DNA of 64,000 nt from Narthecium ossifragum (GCA_963920575.1 OY986970.1:22451274-22515273), one strand, 5' to 3'; counted from the first letter of the stretch, positions 11,608-22,944 are shown. Notes: generated by a model not told the origin, from the sequence alone. A program made the numbers and translations.

Positions 11608-12261
11608 CAACCAGACTCAATTGCAGTCCATAGACCAAGAAAAGAGATTCGAAAGCATGTAAGGTATATAGACTTGTTATTATATGCACTTTCGGTTATT
11701 GAAGATAAATTCCATCTACTTACAGAGAAACAGTGAAGAGTTATGAGAAAGTAGAATGGAAGAAGGCTATGGATGAAGAGATGCAATCTCTCTCTAAGAA
11801 TTCGACATGGGAGTTGGTACAACTTCCTTTGGGAAAGAAAGTCATTGGTTGCATGTGGGTTTACACTAAGAAAGAGGATCAATTGGCAAAAGATAATCTG
11901 AGATACAAAGCTAGGCTTGTAACTAAAGGCTACACTCAGAAAGAAGAAATAGATTACAATGAAGTATTTTCTCCAGTTGTCAAGCATTCTTCAATTCATA
12001 TTTTGTTATCCTTGGTTGCTCAGTTTGATCTTGAATTAATTTAACTTGATGTCAAAACTGCTTTCTTGCATGATGATTTAGAGGAGGATCTGTACATGTC
12101 TCAACCAGATGGGTTCAAAATTGCTAGTATAGAGAACTGGGTTTACAAATTGAAGAAGTCTATGTATGGTTTAAAACAGTCTCCAAGGCAGTGGAACAAG
12201 AGATTTGATCAGTTCATGAAAGTTATCAATTACACTAGAAGCAATTTTGATCACTGTGTGT
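11608..12261 (+). pseudogene. Ty1/copia reverse transcriptase remnant
   Basis: After the TAG at 11605-11607 the copia sequence continues with the usual integrase-RT spacer (around IAVHRPRKEIRKHVRYI). The N-terminal half of RT follows: EWKKAMDEEMQSL, GCMWVYTKK, YKARLVTKGYTQ. A TAA at about 12042-12044 replaces the Gln before LDVKTAFLH, and there is a frame change between 11700 and 11733. Similarity ends at about 12260 (NFDHCVYF), before the YVDD motif. Together with the integrase part it is an internal copia segment of about 1.3 kb with sharp ends and no copia LTR nearby. Confidence 0.85.
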
Positions 12262-13992
12262 ATTTCATTTTTTTATCTTGGATTTGTCGATTTCTTACTT
12301 GAGCCCTTTGATCCCCATTTTCTTCTTTTACTTTAGCCCTCTCCATATAACGAGAGGTTATGTTTTGGGATATGTTGATTTGTTTCATTTGTTTGGTTGA
12401 ATCTGTTGATTTCTTTACTTGAGCCCTCTCTGTCCCTGTTTTCCCTTTGATCTCACCCCTCTCCATGTAATGAGAGGTTATATATGCTTGGATATGTGTT
12501 TTCCATTTGATATCCCTTTGATCCCTGTTTTCCCTTCGATATGTATGATGTCTGATCTTGTGTATTTACTTGTTTTGTTAGTTTTTTCGCTGATGCTGCA
12601 CTTTGATCCATGTTTTCCCTATGATTTCAACCCTCTCCATGAAACGAGAGGTCTATATATTTGCTTGTTTTGATCCATCTCCATGTAGGGAGAGGTTATA
12701 TGTGCTTGGATCCTTTTATTTGTTATGTGATAGCTGCTAACTATTGATTTTGGTATGATGGAGCACCGCTAACTACTGATTTTGTTATTTAAATTTAGCA
12801 GCATATACACTGTTTTTGTTTACAGCCATTCCTGTGTGATTCAAATGTTTTATAACGTTCTGCACATCTGCTAAAGATGAGTTCTAAAGTTACTCCCTGT
12901 AGTTACCTGAACTTTTTGTCATGTTATGAGATATATTAAATTGTGGGGGTGCATTGCCATAGTATATATGTAAATTGAAGTTTAGAAATTTGAGAAACGT
13001 ATAAATTGTTGTTATGACACGTGATGGATCTTTGTATGAAAAAAGATAATACCTTTAATGCAATTTATATGTGGTGTTACTAATTCGTATTGCTATAAGA
13101 TGGGCTACATGTCATGCTTATTTTGGATATGATCAAAATACTTTGAAGCATTCCATCTCTGATAAGCAATTAATGTTGAGTTCTATTCTACCTGTAAAAA
13201 ACATTATGCTATGTTCGATAGAAGCATGTAGATAGATTTCTTGAAGCATGACATAGATGTTTTGTATAGTATTGAGTTATTTGAAGCATAATATCATGAC
13301 TGAGATGGTATTGGAATTTCTAGATGTGTCTTATTTATGCGGCACAACATGCTTACATGTATATACGAAGACGAAAAGGATCGTGTACTAAAATCTTGAG
13401 CACTGGGGCTCACGAGGATCTTATCCTCAAGACTAGGATTGAGGCTATGTCTTTAATCATCGAGGGGGATGGGTGCTGCCCACAAATGGTCACCAACAGT
13501 GGAGCCCTATCTTGTGAGTGGATTCATTCATAACTGAGATAGGGTAAAAACGAAATTATTGATGTGACGAGTGAGGAACATTGCTTAGTATTATATATAT
13601 ATGAGTTATTACTCTAACCCCATCCCTAGGGTGATAAGTGTTCCACATGATGGTCATTTTTGTTTTTTCTTTTCCCTTATGGGGCACTGTGTACATTGCA
13701 CTGCCAGTTTTCAGACTATTGTGTCATTTTTGCTTGATTCTTCCTCACCGTACTATTGTATTTGATTAGATTCTTGTTTGGTCTATAACTATTTAAATCC
13801 TCTAACCTAAAATTCTGCTGGATTGTGTAAGGTCTCTCCAATTGGGTTCTTCGGTAGTATTAAATATGGTAGTTGATTATGTGTACTATTCTGTCAGGCT
13901 TCAAACGCTAGTGAAAGCATAACCACTTGCACAAGAGTAACAATCTAGTTTTGAATGTTGTGCTCACTCACTCCCCTTCCCTTTCATCTTAG
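12262..13992. other. AT-rich region between copia remnant and Harbinger transposase
   Basis: Apart from the hairpin repeats at 12338-12695 I see no recognisable feature. Open frames such as 13324-13533 are short and resemble no family I know. The position suggests 5' untranslated, intron or terminal sequence of the Harbinger element that follows, but I could not find its terminal inverted repeat. Confidence 0.45.
12338..12695. repeat. Four spaced copies of a hairpin-forming 20-mer
   Basis: CCTCTCCATATAACGAGAGG (12338-12357) recurs with small changes at 12458-12477, 12632-12651 and 12676-12695. Copies 1-3 keep a perfect 6-bp stem (CCTCTC/GAGAGG) around an 8-base loop. The surrounding words (ACTTGAGCCCT, GATCCCTGTTTTCCC, GAGGTTATAT) also repeat, so this is a degenerate tandem array with units of about 120-170 bp. 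Confidence 0.75.
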
Positions 13993-14635
13993 ATGGATGG
14001 TTACGATGAAGAATTTGAGGGGATGTGGGTACTTGCTGGGGTATACGTTGCCGTAGTTGTTATAATTAAAAAGGACTATGCACCATGCTATCACATTAGC
14101 GACTTGCCCCGGGAGCATAGAGAGAAGACTAGAAAAGGACACATGGATAGGATTACGAGGGCTAATACAGATTATTGTGTCACTTACATCTGTATGGGTG
14201 TGGATGCAATGAAAGAACTAGCCAAACAAATAAGACTATGACATTTGCTAGAAAACACAGATCATGTAACCGTCAAAGAAAAGGTGTGTATATTTCTACA
14301 TATTGTTGGCCACAACATGAAAAATCGACAGATGTAGACAAAGTTTCTATTGTCCGTGGAGACCATCAGTTGATATTTCAATGCCGTTTTGAAGGCAATA
14401 TGTAAACTTCGTGACCTCTACATACAACAGCCAGGATTAACCATACATCCGGAAATCTTGAACAATCCCACGTATTATCCGTACATTAAGATAATAATTA
14501 ATACTGGCTATTGCAACATTCTTGGGATGCACCGGTCATATATGACCAATGGACTTATATGACAGGTTGCTTTCTTCATGTGCATGTAGGGTTGTATTAG
14601 TCTTATAAATGGCACACATATTCATGCGAACGTCC

Positions 14636-16300
14636 TGATGATGATGCATAATGTTATATTTTTATCCCCTAATACTTAGTCTCCTATGCTTATTTAGTTC
14701 CTAAATACACTCATTATTCTTATATTTTGATTTAGGATACAATTGAAGTCCTTAAGTCGAAAAGAAGCTAAAAAGAGTGCATGGATCAACTTTAAAGATT
14801 AATCTGCACCTGCTCATGAAGAACCAGATGATGTTCTATATATGGTTGGAAAGCTCTTGAAGTCTAGATTCTGAAGAATTTTACGGTTCGTGATTCCGAG
14901 TTTTCTAGAGAAAGTTACGGCAATTTTAGTACCGATGGCACAGTCTGAATGGCAGAACAGTAATATGCTGGAACGTCCGAGCGATCCGACACCCAGAGAA
15001 GGATCGATCGGACTATGCAGAATCGTGACAGAACATGTATTTTTTGGCTGAACATGGTCCGATCGATCGAACCATCCCTCCTAATGAGCCAGATCGATCC
15101 GACTCCTAGAGTTGGATCGATCGGACTCGGGAAATGTCAGAAATTACAGATTTTTATGAGCCAAATCGATCGGACACCTAAAGTTCGATCGATCGGACTA
15201 CAAAATAGCCAGAGAAGGTGGATTTTTACTCATCCGATCGATCCAGCGCCCATAGTTCGATCGATCAGACTCGAGCGGAACTAGAAATTGAAGATTTTTA
15301 TGCAACCGATCGATCCGACACCCCGAGAAGGATCGATCGGACTTTCCCAGTAAAGAAAATCGACGATTGTGATCTAATCCGAGGGTGGATACACTTGAGG
15401 CTATAAATAGGACTCTTTATAGGGTTTGAGGGGGGATTCTTGGACACTTTTGGCTGCTCTTTCTCCTCCTTTATATTTTTTCTATGTTTTATCTTGTTTA
15501 TTGGAATCTTTTGAGGATTGTTCTCAATGGCCCTGCGTGGCTAAATCTTGATCCTTGGTCGAGGAGACTGAAACCTCGGAATCAATGAAACTGTGAGATC
15601 TAATTTATTTTTGTTGTTCAGTTTATAGATGAGTATTGAATGTTCTTCTGTTATTAAATATTCATGATTGTCTTGTCTAATTGCTAGGAGCGCTACTAGT
15701 TTATTATTCTTTGCGATCTACTGCTAGGTTGGATATCAAATCCGGAATTGTTTGATCCCTCTAATCTGCGAAACAACTAGGGTTTAATAATCTACTGCGT
15801 TTCAGAGATTGTTAGGTCTTAGGAAGAATATTTGACTAGATTAAATGCAACCGCTTGTGCTTGTGTTGTTTAGCTTCATCGATCTCCCTTTTCTTAAGGC
15901 TTCTACTAGATTAAACCTACAGCGCTTGTCTTAGGTTGTTTAGTAGTTAGGGTTAATTGGATCGCTTGTTTCTAATTAACTATGATTGAGGAGAGATTCA
16001 AATTTAATTCGAACGGTGAATATTCATGGTATGAATTGATTGATACTTGCATCTATGATCAGTTGTTGGATTTCGATGGTGGATGTTGACTCAGACCAAG
16101 GTTTGTTCTCTTGATTCAACTTGTTTCTTCGTTTTAGGTTATTTCTTTACTGTTTTCCTCACGTTTAAAACCCCCCTATCTTTGTTCAATTAGCACAAAA
16201 CTAGGCTAAACACTCTTCGTGGGATCGACTCGTACTCGCACTACTACATTTGTTTTGAAGAGTATTGGATTTATTTTTGAGTGCCTACGACAGCACATCA
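14636..16300 (+). mobile_element. Solo LTR (family B, copy 1) with TSD CGTCC
   Basis: Termini are TGATGATGATGCATAATG...GCACATCA (1665 bp). The five bases CGTCC stand directly on both sides (14631-14635 and 16301-16305). TATA box TATAAATA at 15402-15409. The LTR at 51408-53060 is the same family: both carry the segment CATGAAGAACCAGATGATGT and a GGTTGGAAAGCTCTTGAAGT block. No internal element sequence is attached, so it is a solo LTR left by LTR-LTR recombination, inserted in the Harbinger transposase. Confidence 0.92.
14980..15330. repeat. GATCGATCGGAC cluster upstream of the LTR TATA box
   Basis: About a dozen copies of CCGATCGATC, GGATCGATCGGAC or close variants occur in roughly 60-70-base steps, each separated by words such as GACTCC or CAGAAAT. 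The cluster ends about 70 bases before TATAAATA at 15402. Confidence 0.75.
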
Positions 16301-16745
16301 CGTCCCCGCCGATCGAATCCTACCATTCTGTGGTTGGAAAAGAGTGACTCAAAATGTTTTGGCTGCATGTACACCATGCCTCCGATTTACATATGTATTA
16401 GCTGGTTGGGAAGGTTTAGCCAATGACTTTATTGTGTTGAAAAATGCACTTTGAAGACCCTCTCCCGGTGGTTTGAAAACCATCGAAGGTACAAACACAA
16501 TGTGCAATCTCACCAATTTCCTTTATTACAACCTTTGTCATGCGTGTTTTTTCTAAGAATGCATTTGGTGATGTGTCAATTGATATTAATTGTAAGCAAA
16601 TACTACTAAGTTGATGCCAGATACACAACCATGCATGGCTTCATTGTGCCTTACCAGGGTGTGCAGTACCATTTGAAAGAGCACTCTAGAAATAGACCTC
16701 GCAATAACCAAGAACTTTTCAACCTAAAGCATTCAACTTGATTTC

Positions 16746-17084
16746 AGATTTATGTTAGATAGTATGACAGGTGTTTGAATGGTAGGGTTGAGTTCCCAGA
16801 CTCACAGATGCTCTCTTGAGTGATTGGCATGCATGTATCTTTGTGGTTGTATTCAAGCAATTTTCTATCTGAGTTACAAATTATAAGTATAGTTGTATTT
16901 AGTGTATGGTCATTTGATATTGTAACTTCTCTGATAGTTGTTTCCTCATGATGTTATGGTTCTTTTTATAGGTTTATCACATCTATGTCTTTTGATTTTT
17001 GTCAACTTTGTATTGTACCTTCTCTGATAGTTGTTTACTTTTCTTTGCTGTATGTAGCTTTTTGATTATCATTCATAAATCAGT
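16746..17084. other. AT-rich sequence between Harbinger and Tat-like remnants
   Basis: It contains a near-identical pair of CTTCTCTGATAGTTGTTT words (about 16925 and 17018). It probably belongs to the 3' part of the Harbinger element. No gene is visible, and the integrase of the Tat-like element ends abruptly at the right border. Confidence 0.5.
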
Positions 17085-18532
17085 CATTGCTGGGCTTCGA
17101 TGCGCTTTTCTTCTAGGCTGTCGACCTCATCAAGCCTTAATCTTGCAGCTTGGTCTTCTGTCAGATTCTCATGTATAGTGACTTTGAGGGAAGGAATTTG
17201 GATTTCGAGAGGAAGTACATCTTCTCTGCCAAAAACCAACAAATAGGAGGTTGCCCCTGTTGGAGCCTTCATCGTGGTGCGATACACCCAAAGGTTCTCC
17301 AAGAAGCTTCTCGCACCATTCTTTTTGTTGTTGTGGACGACTTTCTTTAAGAATTTGCAGAGGACTTTGCTAAAGGCTTCCGCTTGCCCGTTGGTCGTGG
17401 CGTTATATGCCGACGAGAACTGGTGTTTGATTTTGTGTTTAATTCTGTGAAGGGTGTGTCGTTGTCCGATATGAGTTTCGTAGGGATCCCAAATTGATAA
17501 ACAATGTGTCTTGATGGATTGTACTACTGTCTCTCCCATTGTCTTTTTTAAGGGAATGGCTTCCGCCTATTTGGAGAAGTAGTCCGTTGCCACCAGGATG
17601 TAGGAGTGACCTTTTGATGAAGATGGCTGAATGGGACCTATGATATCCAAACCCCGTGCTTCAAAGGGCCATGAGATACTCGTAGAATGGAGCGGCTCTG
17701 GGGGCTGGTGTATGAAGTCCGTGTGAATTTGGCAGACGTGACACTTTTAACATAGTCAATGACATCGTGTACCATGGAAGGCCAGTAGGTTCCCGAATGC
17801 TTCAGCTAGTGATATAATTTGGGACCTGATTGATGTGCTCCGCATACACCTGAGTGTACTTCTTGGAGGGTTGATGCCACTTCTTCATTGGAGAGACATC
17901 ATAGCAGGAGTCCATCATAGGACCTCCGGTATAACACGTTGTCCATATTTTGTGACCCTTCTTCTTATCCTTATTCTTTCTTGGGGGTTCGTAGGAAGTA
18001 TCCCAGACTTGAGGGAATCGAGAAAGCGGGTTCTCCAGTCTTGTACTTGTATTTCTGTCGTGGAGATAACGTTGATGAACGCCGGCATGTATCTACTTGG
18101 GATTTCTTCAAGTAGGAGAGTGAGGACTAGTCTTTCCTCAACCCTTACTTCTAGCATCTTTGTGGACCAAAGAACCATGGCAGCAGCTAAACTGGCTAGC
18201 GCATCCACTTTTTGGTTTCGGGATTGCGAGACGTGCTGGATCTTCAATTTTTTTGAAACAATTGATGAACCCCTTTGCCTTAATAAAATAGGGGATTAAT
18301 TCTTCTTTCTTGATTGCATATGTGCAGAGGAGCTGATTTACTATGAGTTGAGAATCCCCATAGGTTGCGAGTGGATCCATCCCTACTTCTAGTGCTATCT
18401 CCAATCCTATGATGAGGGCTTCGTATTCCGCCATGTTGTTGGATGACGCTGAAGTCAGCACGAAAGAATATGGGATTATGACTTGTGTTGGAGTAACAAA
18501 GGCTATTCCCGCCCCCGCTTCTGAGCGCCTGC
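17085..18532 (-). pseudogene. Tat-like integrase and second RNase H, degenerate
   Basis: Minus-strand pol of a Tat-lineage Ty3 element, 3' part. From high to low coordinates: rest of the second RNase H (SASSNNMAEYEALIIGLEIALEVGMD, YGDSQLIVNQL), the linker (KVDALASLAAAM), the integrase zinc-binding region and the core. The core keeps the first Asp in ARGLDIIGP and the Glu in NGQAEAFSKVL, followed by VYRTTMKAPTGATSYLLVFG. Several frameshifts and stops are present. Two RNase H domains are characteristic of the Tat lineage. It breaks off at about 17085. It continues across the solo LTR into 19925-20530. Confidence 0.85.
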
Positions 18533-19924
18533 TGATGAGTCACTAAATATTCATAATTAAACCCCTTAATTTGCCTTTGTTAGGCTTAGAGTGTTTGTAT
18601 TTGATAGTTTGTTAGTTGATTTCAGGTTTAATGAAGATTCAAGTTAGAAAGTACAAAAAAGGCTTAATATGCTGAAATACACTGCTCTGTCGACTGTTAG
18701 CATAATATTCATCAAAAATTATCCTTATGGCCAAATATTCTGCAATTTGGATGACATCACACTTTCAGAGATTCCTGATGGATTGATAGCAGTTTTGAAG
18801 AAGATGAAGATATTTAGCTGCTGAAATACTGGTCCGTCGATGCCCAGGAGAATATTCGCCAAATATTCTAGATAAGTCCAAATATTATAAACTCTTCGGG
18901 AGAGGATAGAAGACTTCCCAATCTACATCTTTTGTGTTGGACTCATTCCCAAATTCTGGACGGGTTGAGCCCAGTCGCGATTGGAAGAAGCTGTCAGGGT
19001 TGAACAAGGAATCCGAGTTGCACTTGAGGTCTAACTAAACCTTGAAACCCTAATCCGGGAATTAAGATATAAAAAGGGATTTGTGGCTGGAAAACCAGGA
19101 GCCTCCATAGAGAGAAAAAGAGGGATTTAGATTGGAGAAGAAGACGGAGATGCGGTGTGGATCCCTAACCTTCTTCATCGAATACATGGATCTCATCCAA
19201 AAGATGAGTGGCTAAACTCTTTACTTAGGGATCTCATGAAGCTTTAGTGTAGCTTTTTTGTATTTTCTATTTTGATTCTTGTTATCTTTTCAAAGACATG
19301 ATCCTATGAATATGGTTTTATTTTATAAAGAGTTGAGGGAACAGAGTTCCTTGACGTATTTTTAGTCCTACTTGATTGCGGTGCTTGATAGTAGAGATCT
19401 ATAGGATGATTGTAATGTCGTTTTTGTGTATGCCTTTGAGATAGTTTATGCTAAGCAAAGATAGATTGTACTCAGGTTAAGTCCGAAAACAGTCTATGCT
19501 AAGAAAAGATAGACTATGCCGTAGGATAACATGAGCGTTCTTTTAGGGATTCATGCGAGCTTAAGAAGCCGTGATTCCATATGTCTAGATTAGAGAACAA
19601 GAGGATACTAGAGAATACAAGAGGTGAAATTAGAGTGGATTGAGCAATCCCTAGGTTTTCTCTCATTGACTTATCCCAACCTTTTCATTGTTTTTTCAGT
19701 AGTTTAATTCCTTAGATAACAAAACCATTGAAACTCCTTTTTTTGGCCCTAGGACTTGAGTTTAGAGATTTAATTTGATTTCTTCTTTTGTTAAAAAATC
19801 TTTCCCTGTGGTTCGACTCCGGATCTCACCACTGTTCTACGTTTGTAGAGTAGTATTAATTGAAGGATTATAAATTCTAAATTGCATTTTGCATCTGATT
19901 TAACGACGCATTTGCGAGCGATCA
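18533..19924 (+). mobile_element. Solo LTR (family A, copy 2) with TSD CCTGC
   Basis: TGATGAGTCACTAAATA...GCGAGCGATCA, 1392 bp, flanked on both sides by CCTGC (18528-18532 and 19925-19929). TATA box TATAAAAA at 19068-19075. It interrupts the second RNase H of the minus-strand Tat-like element. Ignoring the LTR and one TSD, the host reading frame is continuous across the site. Confidence 0.95.
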
Positions 19925-20530
19925 CCTGCAACCTCCATCAATGTACATCACCCAGGGTGGTTAGATGTCGGTACGAAGACTTTTTCATCTGGCTGGTCGT
20001 CCGAGCAGCGAGAAAATCCGCCAAGGCTTGCCCTTTGACAACGTTTTGTGGGACGTATGTTATGTCGAACTGGGACAATAACATAGCCCATTTTGCAAGT
20101 CCTCCGGAGAGGACTAGCTTCTTTAGGATATACCGCAGGGGGTCAACTTTGAAGATAAGTTGTGCAGAGTACTCCAGAAGGTAAGGCCAAAGTTTTTGAG
20201 TGGCGAATACCCAGACAGGCCCACCTTCTCTATCTCCGAGTAATTATGCTCGGCTCCGACTAAGGTTCTGCTGAGGTAGTAGAGGGCTCTTTCCTTGCCT
20301 TCATCGTCATGTTGTGCGAGTAAAGCTCCTAATGACCCGGGCAGAGTTGCTGTGTAGAGGATTAAGGGCTTTCCTTTGACGAGAGAAGCGAGAACCGGCA
20401 GGTTGATGAGGTATCCTTTTATAATTTGGAAGACGCTTTGGCAAGCTTTATCCCATTCGAAGGGTGTCCCTTTCTCTTGGCTGTGCAGGTTGGGAGTATG
20501 GAAGTTGGCACTGGGAGCGGGTGATGATTT
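19925..20530 (-). pseudogene. Tat-like RNase H, followed by start of second RNase H
   Basis: The frame reads FEWDKACQSVFQIIKGYL, KPLILYTATLPGSLGALLAQHD and RALYYLSRTLVGAEHNYSEIEK, the RT-linked RNase H. It then reaches LAKWAMLLSQFDITYVPQ and ADFLAARTT and the opening YIDGG of the second, archaeal-type RNase H. There the solo LTR interrupts. The frame shifts near 20230 and 19960. No RT domain precedes it: upstream in the element's sense the sequence passes straight into the gag-side ORF. Confidence 0.85.
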
Positions 20531-21206
20531 CATGGACTTCAGCCTTCTCTTCTTCTAGGATGCAGGGAGACTCGCCATCATCTTCGAAGATTCCGATAGT
20601 GAAGCACGAGTAGTTGTCCCAAGAGATGTCGTTTTGTGGCACATTTGGCTTTCTGGTTCGGAGATCTATCGAGACTCGGTGGATAAAACCTTCAATTTCT
20701 TCACGGGCCATCACCTTCCTGAAGATCTTGTATCTGGGGGCTTTGTGCCTCTTCGGCCTCGACTGCCAGTTTTCAGGAAGCAGAGGTTTCAGGGGAGCAT
20801 TTCTAGCCGCTTTAACCCTCTGCTCGAATGCTTGTCTCTTCTTTTGACTTTTGATGATATAGGGCCTCCCGTAGCGATCATAGCTGGGCTCGAAATCAGA
20901 CAATGTGTCATCATCATCCAAGTCAGAATGATGCATTTCCAGTAGGGTAGGCAAGGGACATCCCTCGCCATGTGTCAGAATGGGAGTTATATGCTCCTCG
21001 TCTTGTGCGTAAGGAGAGATAGCTGTGTATCTGTTCCCAACGGGCAGGTAGGGAGGCGCCTGAGGGACATACACAATTTCTTCATAAGGAGATGTTGAGG
21101 GGGTGTACTCCTCGTATGGAGACTCGGGGTCTGCTGCGGTAGTGATTACTTGTGTTGATTCTACCTTCTTGCTTTTCTGGAGCTTCTTCAGGAGGTCGGC
21201 GTCCAT
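20448..21206 (-). CDS. Open frame between gag and RNase H of the Tat-like element
   Basis: A 252-residue open frame rich in acidic and proline residues. The segment NDISWDNYSCFTIGIFEDDGESPC near its end resembles the spacer seen between protease and RT in Tat-type polyproteins. I see neither a protease D(S/T)G motif nor RT motifs. The last residues belong to another frame that overlaps the RNase H region, so the domain join is near 20530. It looks like a deletion derivative that lost protease and RT. Confidence 0.55.
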   Translation of the reverse strand: MDADLLKKLQKSKKVESTQVITTAADPESPYEEYTPSTSPYEEIVYVPQAPPYLPVGNRYTAISPYAQDEEHITPILTHGEGCPLPTLLEMHHSDLDDDDTLSDFEPSYDRYGRPYIIKSQKKRQAFEQRVKAARNAPLKPLLPENWQSRPKRHKAPRYKIFRKVMAREEIEGFIHRVSIDLRTRKPNVPQNDISWDNYSCFTIGIFEDDGESPCILEEEKAEVHEIITRSQCQLPYSQPAQPRERDTLRMG

Positions 21207-21449
21207 GACTCCATCGTCAATTAATTTTTTTTGGATCTTATCCTTGAGGACGAAGCAGTCTTAGAGTGTGTGCCTATGTATTCTGTGGTCATGCTAATAT
21301 TTTGGCTTGTCCACTTTGTCTGCTTCGTGGGGGCGCCGGGACTCCGGGAGCTCTATGAGTCCAAGATCCAACAGACCTTTGAAGATGTCAGGGACCTCTT
21401 CTCGGGGGAAGGAATACTCATTTTCAATCCTCACCTTGAGGGTCTTCAC

Positions 21450-22816
21450 TCACCGTCGCGTGGGATCGGACGAGAGGTCTCCAGACCGAGGCAGCTCTCT
21501 GGGGTCGTAAGTCTCCTTTGGTCTGAGCATTTGCATCGCCGAAGTCTGGAGTACGGCTTTCCCCTTGGGGGAAGCCGTATCCTTCCTTGTGCGCTCGAAA
21601 GCCTTGTCCATGGTTTGATTTCTGTGAGCCATGTGATGTAGGTAGTTCTCGATGTCGGCGGCCTTAGAAGCCATCTCCTCGAAGGAAAGCGGACAGACAC
21701 CTTGTAGGTAGAGGGCCATTTCCGGCCATAGGTTGTTCATGCATATCCGCACGGCTTCAGGTTCTGTTATGGGCTATGGGCAGTGGATACTCATGGTTCT
21801 CCACCTATTGATAAAATCAGCAGCTTTCTCATGCAGGTTTTGTTCCGATTGAGTGAGCTCCGTGATCTCGACAGTTGTTTGAGTGCTATAAAATCTTTGG
21901 AGGAATGTCTCCTGCATCTGCTCCCATGAATTGATGGATCCCGGAAGCAGTTTGCGCTACCAAGTGAAAGCCAGTCCTGAGAGTGTTTGGACAAATTGGC
22001 AAAGAAGCAGCGCGCCATTATGAGCCGTGTCTTGACATGTTGCATGGAAGTGAGCGATGTGCTCATGTGGGGATCCAGTCCCGTTGAACTTAGTGAATTG
22101 GGGTTGCCAATAATTCACTAGATACGAGACCAAGTCAGTTTCCACTGGGTACGAATTCATGTATCTAAGCCTCATGGCATATTGATTCTGCATATGGAAG
22201 GCCCTAATGCTCTCGGTGACCATATTTTGTACAACATCGAGAGGTACCATATTTGGCAGCATATTTTTCTGAGGATGGTTCTCGACATGTGAGTTGTTTT
22301 CAAGTATCTGGGTCTTCAGGCTGGCTATTTCCGCCTACTTCAACTGGAGTGTGTTTCGCGGCTGCTCCAGCTCTTCTTCGGCATGGTTGCGAGGACTTGG
22401 TATTGCTCTGGGGATTTATCTGCCAGCGAAGGCAATCTGTTCTCCGGAGATTCAGGCAGAGCAGGGGATTCTTCTTCATATGACGCCTCAGAAGCTGCGT
22501 CTTTGCTGTCGAAGGAGCGTGTGACGCTTCTAGTGTGGGGACGATTAACTTTGGGTAGATTGATGATGGCAGCATCTTGGAGTTCCTCGACGGTAGCTTT
22601 CTTCTTCCGTCTCTTTGCCGGGACATTTGAGGAAGTGGATGTCTCATTGTCTTGGACCCCTACGGGCATTGCCGTGACGATGTTGAAATCGTTCTCTCGC
22701 AGGATCCTTTCTGTACTTTGGTTTCTTGGTGATGAAGTCTCGAATTGGTCGGCTTTAGCTAACAATCCGTAGCAGGGGCGACTGGAACCGCTGGCATGGA
22801 TAGGAGGACTGTGCAT
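21450..22816 (-). pseudogene. Tat-like gag, degenerate
   Basis: Pieces in successive minus-strand frames give an N-terminal part (22816-22340), then QPQFTKFNGTGSPHEHIAHF, DTAHNGALLLCQFVQTLSGLAFTW (21957-22262), and ICMNNLWPEMALYLQG...FEEMASKAADIENYL (21450-21752). These are the core blocks of the retrotransposon gag domain of Tat elements. Frameshifts separate them, so no full gag can be made from this copy. Confidence 0.8.
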
Positions 22817-22944
22817 GACAACTTTTGTCTTCTTTTCCTTCTTAGCAGGCTTCTTCGTCTTGATGAGGAAATGGTCCGACTGTGAAATGTTGTGGTTTCC
22901 CTCAAGCTAGAGAGTGTTGTCGCCAGTGTGACTGTCGGCGTCGT

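Larger units (their letters stand above)
13993..16745 (+). pseudogene. PIF/Harbinger transposase, degenerate, split by a solo LTR
   Basis: Two halves of a Harbinger DDE transposase flank the LTR at 14636-16300. Left half: an N-terminal region from ATG 13993, then VCIFLHIVGHNMKNRQM, YFNAVLKAICKLRDLYIQ and HPEILNNPTYYPYIK. After an apparent intron (about 14492-14589, donor GT lost) comes INGTHIHANV. Right half from 16306: VTQNVLAACTPCLRFTYVLAGWEGLAND, then KYYxVDARY and VPYQGVQYHLKEHSRNRP. The first catalytic Asp of the DGTH motif is Asn (NGTH). The Asp of VDA(G/R)Y is kept. Similarity stops near 16745, before the expected third acidic residue. Several in-frame stops are present. The normal role is cut-and-paste transposition; this copy is dead. 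Confidence 0.85.

Noticed and set aside
7223..19924. One long element with family A LTRs at both ends
   Set aside because: The right LTR has its own perfect duplication inside a minus-strand Tat-like element and no polypurine tract before it, so the two LTRs belong to different insertions.
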